The notes beneath the pieces were generated by a model. The model did not search any database. It was not told where the DNA came from and saw only the letters and a list, made by a program, of their open reading frames with translations. Positions 35,127-43,610 of a stretch of DNA of 64,000 nucleotides are shown in pieces. The DNA lies in the NCBI RefSeq assembly GCF_030818775.1, contig NZ_JAUTAU010000001.1, positions 578,001 through 642,000 of the forward strand, given 5' to 3'. The translations under genes and the position numbers were made by a program. The stretch is from Bacillus sp. SORGH_AS_0510 (GTDB lineage Bacteria; Bacillota; Bacilli; Bacillales; Cytobacillaceae). Every line of letters begins with the position of its first letter. Positions within the stretch are counted from its first letter, which is position 1.

Positions 35127-35393
35127 TCATGTCTCCCCTTATTACGTTTTTTCGGAGGTATTACTCTTTAAGTCACCTTAATGTAGACAGTAAGTCTCCT
35201 TTCTCTAAAGCTAGCTTGTCGTCCTATCATTTCGTCCGTTAAAGTGAAAGTTGAGAATCAATCCTCTCCACTCTATTGAACACTATTTTAGAAAAATATA
35301 AAACGGACAATAGTAATTAAAAATAGCTTTTTTTCAACCTTTATTGACAAAATTGTGAATTTTTTACTTTTATAGGTTGGTGTGCTAACTTGC

Positions 35394-36215
35394 TTAGCTT
35401 TTCATGTAATTTTCCAATTCAATTAGTGACCAATGTTTTTCAGGTGAGTGTTGAGGCGTTAAATCATTAAAATCCTCGAAGAATTTATTCTTTAAGATTC
35501 CGTAATAGTAAGCGATCGGGTTTTTCAGCGATTTTGTGGTTTTGAGCTTCCTGATCATCTGCTTAAAGGCATGAATGGCTGTGTGAAGGACCTTTTCATG
35601 GTCTGTTTTCGAATACAATCGATAGGCACAAATAGAGGTCATCTTCCAGTACTCCTCGATGACTTTAGCTTCTGGAAAGAAATATTGAACCAGCTGCGTA
35701 AATGGCTTTGGTACACTGTCAATGGTGAATGTATGATCCAATGATGGTTGTTGATCACATTTACGTTCTTTTATCTCTTTATTAGTTTCAGAAAGATTAA
35801 TAGTTTCTTTATGGTGGTTCATGTGTTGCGGTTTTGGTGGTTCATTTGAAGGATAACGATTAAATACGTAAAGGTTGCTGGATTGCGAGCCATTTTTTCG
35901 CTCGGTTTCATAGACGGTAATAATGCCTAACTGAATGGCTCTTTGAATCATGCGTTTAAAGGTAGATCGGGAGATTCCGTGATTGTGGTATTCCTCATGG
36001 ATTGCTTTTAAGACGGTCCCAATTTTCGCATGAGAGACGCCAGGTATTTTCGCAGAAAAACGGATCAGCCTTTTTAAACCGATTAGTTCCCCTCTTGAAA
36101 ATTTCTGTTTTGTATCTAAGAGCCACATCTCAATATGATGATTAAATTCCTTAAGACTTTCAAACTGTGAATACTGTTCGTACTGATCCATAGAGGTAGA
36201 TTTTAGATTCTTCAT
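35394..36215 (-). CDS. Winged-helix/replication-initiator-like protein
   Basis: A 273-residue protein. The N-terminal half looks like a winged-helix region: FSRGELIGLKRLIRFSAKIP, ISRSTFKRMIQRAIQLGIIT. A variable linker with charged residues follows, then a helical domain ending YYYGILKNKFFEDF, which recalls C-terminal parts of DnaD/primosome-type or phage replication proteins. I cannot assign it firmly. It is the first gene of the minus-strand cluster containing ComK, with a 270-bp gap between them. Confidence 0.6.
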   Translation of the reverse strand: MKNLKSTSMDQYEQYSQFESLKEFNHHIEMWLLDTKQKFSRGELIGLKRLIRFSAKIPGVSHAKIGTVLKAIHEEYHNHGISRSTFKRMIQRAIQLGIITVYETERKNGSQSSNLYVFNRYPSNEPPKPQHMNHHKETINLSETNKEIKERKCDQQPSLDHTFTIDSVPKPFTQLVQYFFPEAKVIEEYWKMTSICAYRLYSKTDHEKVLHTAIHAFKQMIRKLKTTKSLKNPIAYYYGILKNKFFEDFNDLTPQHSPEKHWSLIELENYMKS

Positions 36216-36637
36216 CCCGTGACAACCTTTCGCTGGTCTATTGTAAGCCTGTTGGCAAGTCCTACAATAAAGGCTTTGGAAAGAAGATTCGAATGCCGCT
36301 ATTTCAAGTTAGAAGCCATTTTCGTCGTTTATGTGCCTATTTTGGCTTCTAAAGTGATTTAAAAGTGCGCTTTTGTCATTTATGTAGGGATTAATAGCGA
36401 TTTTAGGGTAGAAACAAGTTTAGGGACAGTCCCCCGTCGCTTTACAGCGACGGGGGACTGTCCCTAAGACGATTCTGGTGGCACTTTACACTTGTGGGTT
36501 TAGAATAAACCCAAAGGGAGTATACAACTCGATGCTGTATATAAGATGTTTATGGTGTTCAAAGCACCGACTGAATATTGTTGGGTGGTGGATTGTTGTG
36601 CTTCTTTCCGTTTGTATGGGGAAAGGAGGTGATAATC
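36216..36637. other. Gap with one GGGACAGTCCC palindrome
   Basis: Contains the palindrome at 36423-36464, a GGTTCTGGTGGC remnant (36472) and a small TGGGTTTAGAATAAACCCA inverted repeat (36496-36514). It serves as upstream region of the micro-ORF at 36638. Confidence 0.4.
36423..36464. repeat. GGGACAGTCCCCCGTCGC long palindrome
   Basis: A perfect 18-bp inverted repeat (36423-36440 with 36447-36464) around TTTACA. Same family as copies near 222, 34170 and 43523. Confidence 0.85.
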
Positions 36638-36703
36638 ATGGAAACATTTCTTGAAATTCTACGAGAAGTTTATAAAAGGAAGAATTTAAATAATCGCCAA
36701 TAG
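36638..36703 (+). CDS. 21-aa micro-ORF with perfect ribosome binding site
   Basis: AAAGGAGGTGAT (36622-36633) sits 4 bp before ATG 36638. The peptide METFLEILREVYKRKNLNNR-Q starts with the same eight residues as a decayed 51-codon ORF at 47132. This copy diverges after residue 11 and is probably truncated. Its stop lies 2 bp before the TCGACA box of the next repeat element (36704). Confidence 0.45.
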   Translation: METFLEILREVYKRKNLNNRQ

Positions 36704-36960
36704 TCGACATTCTTTTTAAGGATTTCAAGGCGAGAAAACAGTGTTTGCTAAGGCTCTCTCTTCTATTAATCAATCGTTTGTTTAGTATCGAATATGGGTG
36801 GATGATACAGGATTATGTCGGTTGAGGAGAAAAGACAGGGATTTAGGGGAAGTGTAGGGGAATTTTGCTGATCGATTATCGACATTGTTTTTAGGGGATT
36901 GTGCTTAGGAATATGTATAGGGGGCCGTTTGTTGAACTTTTAATTAATCGTTTAGATGGT
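36704..36960. repeat. Two-half-unit intergenic element, copy C
   Basis: TCGACA at 36704 with palindrome TAATCAATC/GTTTGTTTA centred at 36775 (71 bp). TCGACA at 36879 with palindrome half TAATTAATC centred at 36949 (70 bp). The centres are 174 bp apart. The sequence is clearly diverged from copies A and B. The rest of 36704-37134 has no gene. Confidence 0.75.
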
Positions 36961-37094
36961 ATCGCAGATCATGAAAATTGAAAAGATTTGTTGGATGATG
37001 GGATATGGAGGAGGGGAAGGGCTTCTTATTTTGTGCTTCAAGCTGTGGGATTTGGACCTTCCTGTGGCTTTTTTCAGTAATTTTAGATGCATAC

Positions 37095-37116
37095 AGAACA
37101 TATGTTTGTATATAAT
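37095..37116 (+). promoter_or_regulatory. LexA-like box and -10 of yolD
   Basis: AGAACATATGTTTG (37095-37108) matches 12 of 14 positions of the Gram-positive SOS box. TATAAT follows at 37111-37116. Overlap of the box with the promoter suits LexA repression. Confidence 0.65.
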
Positions 37117-37134
37117 ATTATTGAGGTGATGATG

Positions 37135-37473
37135 ATGGCGATACGTGATCGAGGAATAGTAAAATGGCAGGCAGCTTTTCAATTGCCGGAACTAGCGAAG
37201 ACTCAGCGGAATTTTTGGCGTGATACGGAACGGACTAGGAAGCCAATCATAGACGAGCATGAAGCGGAAGAGTTTGACTTGCGAATAGCTTATGCCATGG
37301 AATACGGCCATGCAGTGAAGGTTGCGATTTGGCATGACGGATTTACTCATGAGGTAACTGGCAGGGTGCATTACGTAGATCCATTAACCAAGGAGCTGCG
37401 CATAGAAGCAAAGTCTGGTGAATTTGAGCGTATAGCTTTTGATAGTGTTGTTGGGGTGAAGGTTGTTAGTTAA
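37135..37473 (+). CDS. yolD: YolD-like protein
   Basis: A 112-residue YolD-family protein with RDRGIVKWQAAFQLPEL at the start, EEFDLRIAYAMEYGH and a C-terminal VHYVDPLTKELRIEAKSG motif. YolD proteins usually sit next to UvrX/DinB-type Y-family polymerases in SOS-induced operons; no polymerase gene is adjacent here. ATG 37135 has GAGGTG 6 bp upstream; earlier in-frame ATGs (37129, 37132) are too close to it. A truncated second copy lies at 30612. Confidence 0.85.
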   Translation: MAIRDRGIVKWQAAFQLPELAKTQRNFWRDTERTRKPIIDEHEAEEFDLRIAYAMEYGHAVKVAIWHDGFTHEVTGRVHYVDPLTKELRIEAKSGEFERIAFDSVVGVKVVS

Positions 37474-37510
37474 TTTGGTGTGGTTCCTGCTACCTCTCAA
37501 GAAAACCGGG

Positions 37511-37922
37511 GGGCGGTTCTGGTGGCTTTAACTCTTTGAGGGATGTATAACATCTATGAGTTGTTATCTCTGTAGGTGCTGGCAATTCCCGACAATTTTT
37601 TTGCTGTATTTTTCGAAGGAAGCCAATGATAGCAAGTACTCAAGCATCTACTAACCAAACGTTTGTTTACTATCGGATTAAGGGGAAGCGAAGGGGAAAA
37701 AGTCGACTAGTGAGAAATAACTACTATGTTGTTGAATAAGAAGGAAACCCGAGGTAGGATAGTCGACAATTTTTTTGCGCTTTATGTGCTGAAAATAGCC
37801 CTATCATCGAGTTTATACTCGTTTTAATTAAACGATTAATTAGTATAGTTTATAGGGAAAATGCTTGAAAAATGACGAAAGGGACGGTTCTCCTGGTTGG
37901 AAAAACCAGGAGAACCGTCCCG
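37511..37922. repeat. Two-half-unit intergenic element, copy B, within the 0.4-kb direct repeat
   Basis: CCGACA at 37589 and palindrome centre 37660 (71 bp); TCGACA at 37763 and centre 37833 (70 bp); centres 173 bp apart. It ends with a perfect GGGACGGTTCTCCTGGTT inverted repeat (37881-37898 with 37904-37921). Near-identical to 33395-33816. Confidence 0.85.
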
Positions 37923-38432
37923 GTGGTTTTAGCCCGAAGAGTTTTTTGTGAAATTAGGTGTCAGGCACGGCACTGAATAATTAGCTAAATTGTGACATAA
38001 AAAGTGTCAAATTTTGCACAGCTTGTCATTATGTGTTTTTAGGACTTAATCCCTATATTACAATGAAAGGGCACCCAATTTAGCAGGGAGTTGTTTGAAG
38101 GATACTATCTCCTGATTCTCTTTTATAAACATATTGTAATGGTGTAGTACTTTAACTTAGGGGGGACAGGTTCAGTCACTTTATTAAGTTCCTTTTCCTA
38201 AAAGAAGCTGCCAGTTCTCGTTCATCTTTTTCATGATTTCTGTTGTCATTCTTAAAGGGTAGGCGATCACCATGCCGTATTATTCTTTTCGTGAGGTTTG
38301 GACACCTTTGAGGTTTTTTCGCATTCGCTTTTTTATTGATAGCAATGATCATAGTTTCTGGATCAAAGTGGGGAAGAACCCGAGAAAGAGACTAACAAGA
38401 TCATAGCTGAAAGGTTACTAATTAATTAGAAG

Positions 38433-38460
38433 GAGCTCTGTCAGCACAGGGTTCTTTTTC
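38433..38460 (+). terminator. Terminator-like hairpin
   Basis: GAGCTCTGT pairs with ACAGGGTTC (two G-T pairs) around CAGC, followed by TTTTT. No intact gene lies upstream on this strand. Confidence 0.45.
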
Positions 38461-38605
38461 GTTTTTAGGAGGTCAATATAGAGCTTTGGTTTTACTATCC
38501 GGAATTCCTTTTAAAATAAAATAGAAATAAATAGTAAAAAAGGCTTATTTAGAATAAAATGAGAAAGATTATAATTTATGTAATTTTTTGAAAGAGGGAA
38601 AATAG

Positions 38606-39529
38606 ATGTCGAGTATCCAACTAACGAGTAGTTCCCAGGTTTTAGAAGATCGTTCTGTTTTAGAGGCCATTGAACGGTCACTTGCGATGATAGAATTTGA
38701 TACACACGGAAAGGTGTTATGGGCAAACCAGAATTTTGCTGCTACGATGGGTTACCATGTTACAGAAATGCCTGGCCTTCTACATAAGCAGTTTTGTACG
38801 GAGGAATTTGCACGCAGTAAGGAATATGAACAGTTTTGGAGCAACTTAAGAAGTGGGAAGAGTTTTCAGGAGAAAATTCAAAGGGTTACGAAATATGGAA
38901 GACTGATTTGGTTAGAGGCCACCTATTGCCCAGTAGTTGATGAGAGTGGAGAAGTCAGAGGTGTTGTAAAGATTGCCACGGATATTACGAAACGAGAGAA
39001 TAACACCTTGGAAGTGGCCACTAAATTACAGCAGATGGCTGCGGAATTACTGAACCGAGCGGAGTCGGGGATTAAACGAAGCGAAGAAGTAGCCTCGGCG
39101 TCAGAAAAACTTGTTCATGAGTCTATTGAGAATTTAGAGATTCTTGAATCCTTGAAAGAACAAGCAACCTCTATCACCGATATTATTAAAACCATTCGTG
39201 GTATTGCTTCACAAACCAATCTATTAGCCTTAAATGCGACGATTCAAGCGGCACATGCAGGTGAGCACGGGCGTGGGTTCAATGTGGTAGCAAAGGAGAT
39301 TCAAAAGTTGGCAGACCGGGTGGAGGATTCCATCCATGAGGTGAAATCTCATATCGAAGGGATTTCAAAAGAAATTAATCGAATTAATTCTGTGACGCTA
39401 CGCTCAAAAGAAGGCATATCTAATAGTCAGAAACTGGTTGAACAAGCGATGGAAGAGTTTAGTGGAATTGGAACGGCTGCGCTACAACTTGATTCTCAAG
39501 CGAAGACGTTCAAAGACCTTCTTTTGTGA
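38606..39529 (+). CDS. Cytoplasmic PAS-MCP chemotaxis-type signal transducer
   Basis: A 307-residue soluble protein. A PAS domain (about 20-135: [20 protein letters not shown] has the sensor start, and [25 protein letters not shown] the end) is followed by a short MCP signalling domain with the hairpin tip region [23 protein letters not shown]. There are no transmembrane helices or HAMP domain. It may sense an intracellular or redox cue through PAS and act on CheA or another partner. GAAAGAGGG precedes ATG 38606. Confidence 0.88.
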   Translation: MSSIQLTSSSQVLEDRSVLEAIERSLAMIEFDTHGKVLWANQNFAATMGYHVTEMPGLLHKQFCTEEFARSKEYEQFWSNLRSGKSFQEKIQRVTKYGRLIWLEATYCPVVDESGEVRGVVKIATDITKRENNTLEVATKLQQMAAELLNRAESGIKRSEEVASASEKLVHESIENLEILESLKEQATSITDIIKTIRGIASQTNLLALNATIQAAHAGEHGRGFNVVAKEIQKLADRVEDSIHEVKSHIEGISKEINRINSVTLRSKEGISNSQKLVEQAMEEFSGIGTAALQLDSQAKTFKDLLL

Positions 39530-39631
39530 TCGGTGCTTGTGTGGAACGGACTGTCGATACGAGTCGAACTATTTGTATTTCCAAATTTTATTAAAAACAC
39601 TATAATTAGTTATATTATTAAGATTAATCTG

Positions 39632-39708
39632 ATAAAGGCAAACCTACTGAAAAGTAGGGACGCAAAGTCACAGGTCTAAGGATAACTATGATGGCTGGGC
39701 TGCCGGGT
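39632..39708 (+). ncRNA. Cyclic di-GMP-I riboswitch 2
   Basis: AAAGGCAAACC, a CCTACTGAAAAGTAGG stem closed by a GAAA tetraloop, GACGCAAAGTCACAGGTCTAAGG and GGCTGGGCTGCCGG match the class I aptamer. The aptamer ends about 10 bp before the AAAGGAG ribosome site of the next small ORF, so translational control is likely. Confidence 0.88.
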
Positions 39709-39734
39709 TTATTCATTCAAAGGAGTCGATCTAT

Positions 39735-39842
39735 TTGAAGATTAAATCCATCTTATGTTTCTTACGTAGACGTCATAAGTACAGTTATTACACCAGCAAA
39801 TGTATCAGATGTGGAAAGACAAGTAGTAATAGTTACAATTAA
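39735..39842 (+). CDS. 35-aa CxxC protein under a c-di-GMP riboswitch
   Basis: TTG 39735 lies 9 bp after AAAGGAG (39719-39725). The product begins (M)KIKSILCFLRRRHKYSYYT and has CIRCGKTSSN, a single CxxC pair plus an upstream Cys and His, which could form a small zinc-binding site. A terminator follows immediately, so the transcript is riboswitch plus this ORF only. I know no function for it. Confidence 0.6.
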   Translation: MKIKSILCFLRRRHKYSYYTSKCIRCGKTSSNSYN

Positions 39843-39845
39843 AAT

Positions 39846-39868
39846 GGAGCCTGGTGCTCTTTTTTTTG
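39846..39868 (+). terminator. Terminator of the riboswitch 2 transcript
   Basis: GAGC-CTGGT-GCTC hairpin followed by eight T. Confidence 0.7.
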
Positions 39869-39874
39869 TGGTGG

Positions 39875-39930
39875 AAACCAGGGGGGCGGTTCTGGTGGCT
39901 TATGAGCCAGTAGAACCGTCCCCCTGGTTT
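39875..39930. repeat. Long GGGCGGTTCTGGTGGCT palindrome
   Basis: A nearly perfect inverted repeat with AAACCAGGGGGGCGGTTCT on the left and AGAACCGTCCCCCTGGTTT on the right. It ends at the stop of the minus-strand J-domain gene and may serve as its terminator. Same family as 33771, 37881, 45661 and 47026. Confidence 0.85.
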
Positions 39931-40794
39931 TTATGATGCCTGTAAATAGGTACACAGTTCTTCGTAGGCACTATTAATCTGTTTAAATTTTTGATCCGAT
40001 TTTAAATACACGTCTGGGTGGTATTTTTTCGCCAGTACTTTGTATTGCTTTTTAATGACGTTTAGATCTCTTTCGGTTGAGGGTAATTCGAGTATGGAAA
40101 GTAATTCTTGAATTTTGTTAGTCGTTCTTTCCGCCAAATAATCATTTGCATATTTATTTACCAAATCGACAGCCACGGACCATAATTTATCCGACTCTGC
40201 TTGTAAATTTGTCCCCCCAGCCACCTCAATGGCCTCTTTTCCATGACGGAAGATGACTTTTCTCTTAAGCAGCATATTAAAGACTAAAAGGCCGATCAAA
40301 AATTCAAAGGTCGTTTCCTGACTTTTTTGATCCATATTTAATCGTGCCTGCTCGTCTAAGATATAGTTGATGGTTCTGGCGAGGCTGATGTCACGGTAGG
40401 ATTGTTGACTATAGAATTGACCGTTCTTTTCAATAACAGAGAATTTTTCATTATTAATGGTAAAGGAAGAAGGGACGATTCGATTATCGGGTGACTTTAC
40501 TAGATTAATGGATAACTGTCCACTGGAGTTTTGTATTAAAAGACGACCGCCGCCATATCCCCAGAAAAAGCTTTCTCCTATTGGATAACTATACACGGGT
40601 CCTTTTACATACACGTTGACTTTTTCCAAGTAGGAGCCGCTTTCGAACTCCCCATAGATCGGAATAAAATTTGAGTTCGAATTTGATGATGTGGTGTGAG
40701 TATAGCTGCTTTGGTTGCTACTAGAACTAGATGAACCGGAACTAGCGGAACCAATTAACCATAAACCAATAATGACTAAAATGATGATGAACAT
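39931..40794 (-). CDS. Membrane-anchored J-domain protein
   Basis: A 287-residue protein. An N-terminal hydrophobic segment (MFIIILVIIGLWLIGSASSG) is followed by a Ser/Asn-rich linker, a central domain of unknown type and a C-terminal J domain (about 235-285) with the HPD tripeptide in KKYHPDVYLKSDQKFKQINS. J domains stimulate Hsp70 (DnaK) ATPase; here placement at the C-terminus with an N-terminal anchor could recruit DnaK to the membrane. GGGGGAATC lies 6 bp before the start. Confidence 0.85.
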   Translation of the reverse strand: MFIIILVIIGLWLIGSASSGSSSSSSNQSSYTHTTSSNSNSNFIPIYGEFESGSYLEKVNVYVKGPVYSYPIGESFFWGYGGGRLLIQNSSGQLSINLVKSPDNRIVPSSFTINNEKFSVIEKNGQFYSQQSYRDISLARTINYILDEQARLNMDQKSQETTFEFLIGLLVFNMLLKRKVIFRHGKEAIEVAGGTNLQAESDKLWSVAVDLVNKYANDYLAERTTNKIQELLSILELPSTERDLNVIKKQYKVLAKKYHPDVYLKSDQKFKQINSAYEELCTYLQAS

Positions 40795-41024
40795 TTTGAT
40801 GATTCCCCCTATGTTAAATCCGACAAAATAACTATTTATTACTTTTTATACCATAATAATTATGTCGAATGTCTGCAGTTTTTGTCGAAATAGGAAAAAA
40901 TGAGTATGCGTTTTGTAGCTGTTGATGGTTGCCTCTTTGAGGGCGGCAGTTTCTAAACAATTAGTAAATTTTTCCGAAATAATATAGAGATAGAAAGTTT
41001 TACTAGTTTAGGGGGATTTTGGTT

Positions 41025-42452
41025 GTGAGATTACATAGATGGCTGGGGGCAGTGATTCTATTATGGACGTTAACCGCATGTGCTCATTCCTCTCAGAAAG
41101 CAGTCGGGGATGATATGAATCCGAATCTATCTTCAACGGAAAAAGAGGTAGCGAGTCAGGCGGTTTCCTATGTGAAGGCTATCCAAAGAAAAGACTATCA
41201 AAAGGCGTTTGGGATGGTATCTCACGTCTATAAAGAGGCGGGTGTTACTCTGGACGATTTTACAACGGACATCGAGCCAGCCACTTCTGCTCTCGAAGGT
41301 TATAAGATCAGTGTTATAGGTGTGAGAGACCGGTTGCCTAGAGAAACTTCGAAAACGAATAAGACGGAGAAATTTTACCTCGTGTCATTGTTCTTTGATT
41401 CCAAAGGGGACACACGGGAGGAGTATGCTCCTTATGAAGAGTCAGGCGTCAATTGGACGGGTGAGAAGCTTTGGTTTCATTGGGAAAAAGGGGCATGGAT
41501 GTTCTACGGTAAGGATGATCAAGACGGGGTCACGTGGAAGCCGGATGCCTATGAGGCGGCTCTTACCTATGTACAAGCCTTAAAGAATCAGGACGCGGAG
41601 GCAATTTCCGGCATCTATTCTAGCTTTTTTAAACAGCAGGGAGAAACACTGGATGATATCCGTGACGAGCTTAGCCAATCGGAAGGGAATATGGTCTCCT
41701 ATACGATTAAAGAGATTACGGATGACTTACATATAGATGAAGAGGATCAGGTTCTTACGCCGGAAATGGTGGATGGACTGATTCGAGTGAAGGGTAGTTA
41801 TTATAAGGAAAACTATGAGGGAATGGATGAGCCGGAAGAGTTCAAGTTTGAGTGGTTTTTCCATTTAGAGGATGGTAAGTGGAAATATCTTTTGGATGAT
41901 TCTTACGAGTTTCATAATGCAGCTATTTATAGTTTTCTAGAGAATGGGTCTGGGGCTGAGGGGGAGACTTCTTCTCAGGGAACGGATGATGGCCAGACGG
42001 TTGATTTTGGTAAGGGGGATTGGAAAGCCAATAATAAAAAGGTGTTGGCATCTGACTTTTTGACCCTTGCTGGTCAAGGGCAAATCAAAGGAGTGGACGT
42101 TTCCATAGGTGAACCGATTGGGCCGGCGCTGGAGAATGTTATGGGTGCTCCTGATGGGATGGGGGATGCAGAAGGAGGACGTGTGCTACTCTATAAAAGT
42201 TGCCATTGTGGGTTAGGTGTAGATTATGATTACGCGGATTATCCAGATACACCGGTGTATACACTCCAGCTGCCTATTCAGTTATCGTATGATGATGTGA
42301 TTGAAGCTTTAGGGAAACCGGAGGAAGAGGGAATGAGTGAAACAGACTCTTCCTACACGCTCTATTATACAGTTGGCGAACACACGTTATTTGTTAAGAG
42401 GAGTGAGGGGGCGGTTGCTAGTGCTCCGTTTGATTCGATTACATTAAAGTAA
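41025..42452 (+). CDS. DUF4309-type lipoprotein with duplicated N-terminal domain
   Basis: A 475-residue exported lipoprotein. The signal peptide ends in lipobox LTAC. Two similar alpha/beta units follow (about 45-170, YVKAIQRKDYQKAFGMVSHV; about 175-300, YVQALKNQDAEAISGIYSSF). The C-terminal third looks like DUF4309 (KGVDVSIGEPIGPALENVMG, LYKSCHCGLGVDYDY, LPIQLSYDDVIEALGKPEEE). GTG 41025 lies 8 bp after GGGGGA and is preferred to TTG 41019. The role is unknown. It probably forms an operon with the next lipoprotein. Confidence 0.82.
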   Translation: MRLHRWLGAVILLWTLTACAHSSQKAVGDDMNPNLSSTEKEVASQAVSYVKAIQRKDYQKAFGMVSHVYKEAGVTLDDFTTDIEPATSALEGYKISVIGVRDRLPRETSKTNKTEKFYLVSLFFDSKGDTREEYAPYEESGVNWTGEKLWFHWEKGAWMFYGKDDQDGVTWKPDAYEAALTYVQALKNQDAEAISGIYSSFFKQQGETLDDIRDELSQSEGNMVSYTIKEITDDLHIDEEDQVLTPEMVDGLIRVKGSYYKENYEGMDEPEEFKFEWFFHLEDGKWKYLLDDSYEFHNAAIYSFLENGSGAEGETSSQGTDDGQTVDFGKGDWKANNKKVLASDFLTLAGQGQIKGVDVSIGEPIGPALENVMGAPDGMGDAEGGRVLLYKSCHCGLGVDYDYADYPDTPVYTLQLPIQLSYDDVIEALGKPEEEGMSETDSSYTLYYTVGEHTLFVKRSEGAVASAPFDSITLK

Positions 42453-42496
42453 GTTTACTAGAGAGAGAAATGTTGACAACACGGGGGGAATAGCAG

Positions 42497-43507
42497 GTGA
42501 GGAAGTTTGTAATGGGGTGCAGTATCACTGGTTTGCTTTTCAGCTTAGCAGTGGGTTGTACCAGGCAGGATGATATGGTCAGGGTCAATACGGATATTAT
42601 GGAAGCTTTGCGGACATGGAGTGTCTATGAGGATCTGGACGATGCCTTTCCGGAGGATGTGATTGAGATGGTGAATGACATCGATCCAACTTATGATACC
42701 AAACCCTATTTGGCCAAGGAAAAACCGAAGATTATCTCCAGTCACAACCTGATATATAGCCTTAGACATGGGGAGAAGGAAGTGTCACATAAGGGCTATC
42801 TTAAGTTATATAAGAACTTTGAGAAACGATATAATTCGATTACGACAGTGAAACAGCATCCGATTACGGCGATGGATAAACTGGAAGATGAGTTAAATGA
42901 ATTTCGGTCTGTTATTCCTAATTCAGGTAAGGACCTCTATTTTCATGGGCAGATTTGTACCATTATTGATGAGATTAACTGGTATCGAGAGAAGTATGAG
43001 GATGGGGAAAAGGATGATCGATCTTGGAGGGAAGAGGAGATTGCGACTCGTTTAGCGATGCTGGCGGTGGTGGCTGAATTGGTCGGGGATCACCCGGATA
43101 TCTTGGATTTTGATCGGAATTCTAATTTCCAACAGTATGTATCTGATTTTGTTTCGGCGCTTGATATAAAAGCGAATCTTCAAGTAGAGGCACCCGCTGT
43201 GGATGAGGTGGTGGAGGAAGAGCAGCCTGCTGTGACGGAACCGGTTTCGACGGAGCAGACCATGACGGATGAAGATGCGAAGAATGCAGCTCTCAATCAG
43301 GCCATGGCGATTGTCAATGAGAAGATTGAAGGGATGGCAAGCATTGTTGCGTATGATGGGGATTTAGATACCAACGGGCAAACCTATTATGCTTTTTACT
43401 GTACACGAGACGATGGCTCGGGCGATTTCAGGCTATTTGTGAATTCGGGTGATTTTAAGGTGTATAAGGATGATCAGGGGTTTGATACGGAGTGGGTGCC
43501 GGAATAA
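42497..43507 (+). CDS. Lipoprotein of unknown function
   Basis: A 336-residue protein with a lipobox ending LAVGC near residue 21. The middle is predicted helical and highly charged. A Glu/Val/Pro-rich spacer (about 230-255) leads to a C-terminal domain (AIVNEKIEGMASIVAYDGDL, TYYAFYCTRDDGSGDFRLFV) that looks like a small beta-rich extracellular module. GTG 42497 follows GGGGGG by 8 bp. It lies 44 bp after the other lipoprotein gene. Confidence 0.75.
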   Translation: MRKFVMGCSITGLLFSLAVGCTRQDDMVRVNTDIMEALRTWSVYEDLDDAFPEDVIEMVNDIDPTYDTKPYLAKEKPKIISSHNLIYSLRHGEKEVSHKGYLKLYKNFEKRYNSITTVKQHPITAMDKLEDELNEFRSVIPNSGKDLYFHGQICTIIDEINWYREKYEDGEKDDRSWREEEIATRLAMLAVVAELVGDHPDILDFDRNSNFQQYVSDFVSALDIKANLQVEAPAVDEVVEEEQPAVTEPVSTEQTMTDEDAKNAALNQAMAIVNEKIEGMASIVAYDGDLDTNGQTYYAFYCTRDDGSGDFRLFVNSGDFKVYKDDQGFDTEWVPE

Positions 43508-43522
43508 GAAGAGATAAAAAAA

Positions 43523-43566
43523 GGGGACAGTCCCCCGTTGCGCTAAAGCGCCGGGGGACTGTCCCC
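43523..43566. repeat. GGGGACAGTCCCC palindrome repeat
   Basis: Inverted boxes at 43523-43535 and 43554-43566 between two convergent genes, followed by CGCTTTTTC. It may act as a bidirectional terminator. Confidence 0.8.
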
Positions 43567-43610
43567 GCTTTTTCTTATTGATTTTTTCAATAAGGGCCTT
43601 TTGAAAACTC

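Larger units (their letters stand above)
37474..38605. other. 1.1-kb gene-poor region
   Basis: It starts with the repeat element copy B (37511-37922). From 37960 to 38180 there is a GTGTCAGGCAC repeat and AT-rich sequence with no open frame. A 29-codon minus-strand frame (38190-38274, MVIAYPLRMTTEIMKKMNEN) may be a gene tail. A terminator-like hairpin is at 38433-38460. Confidence 0.5.
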
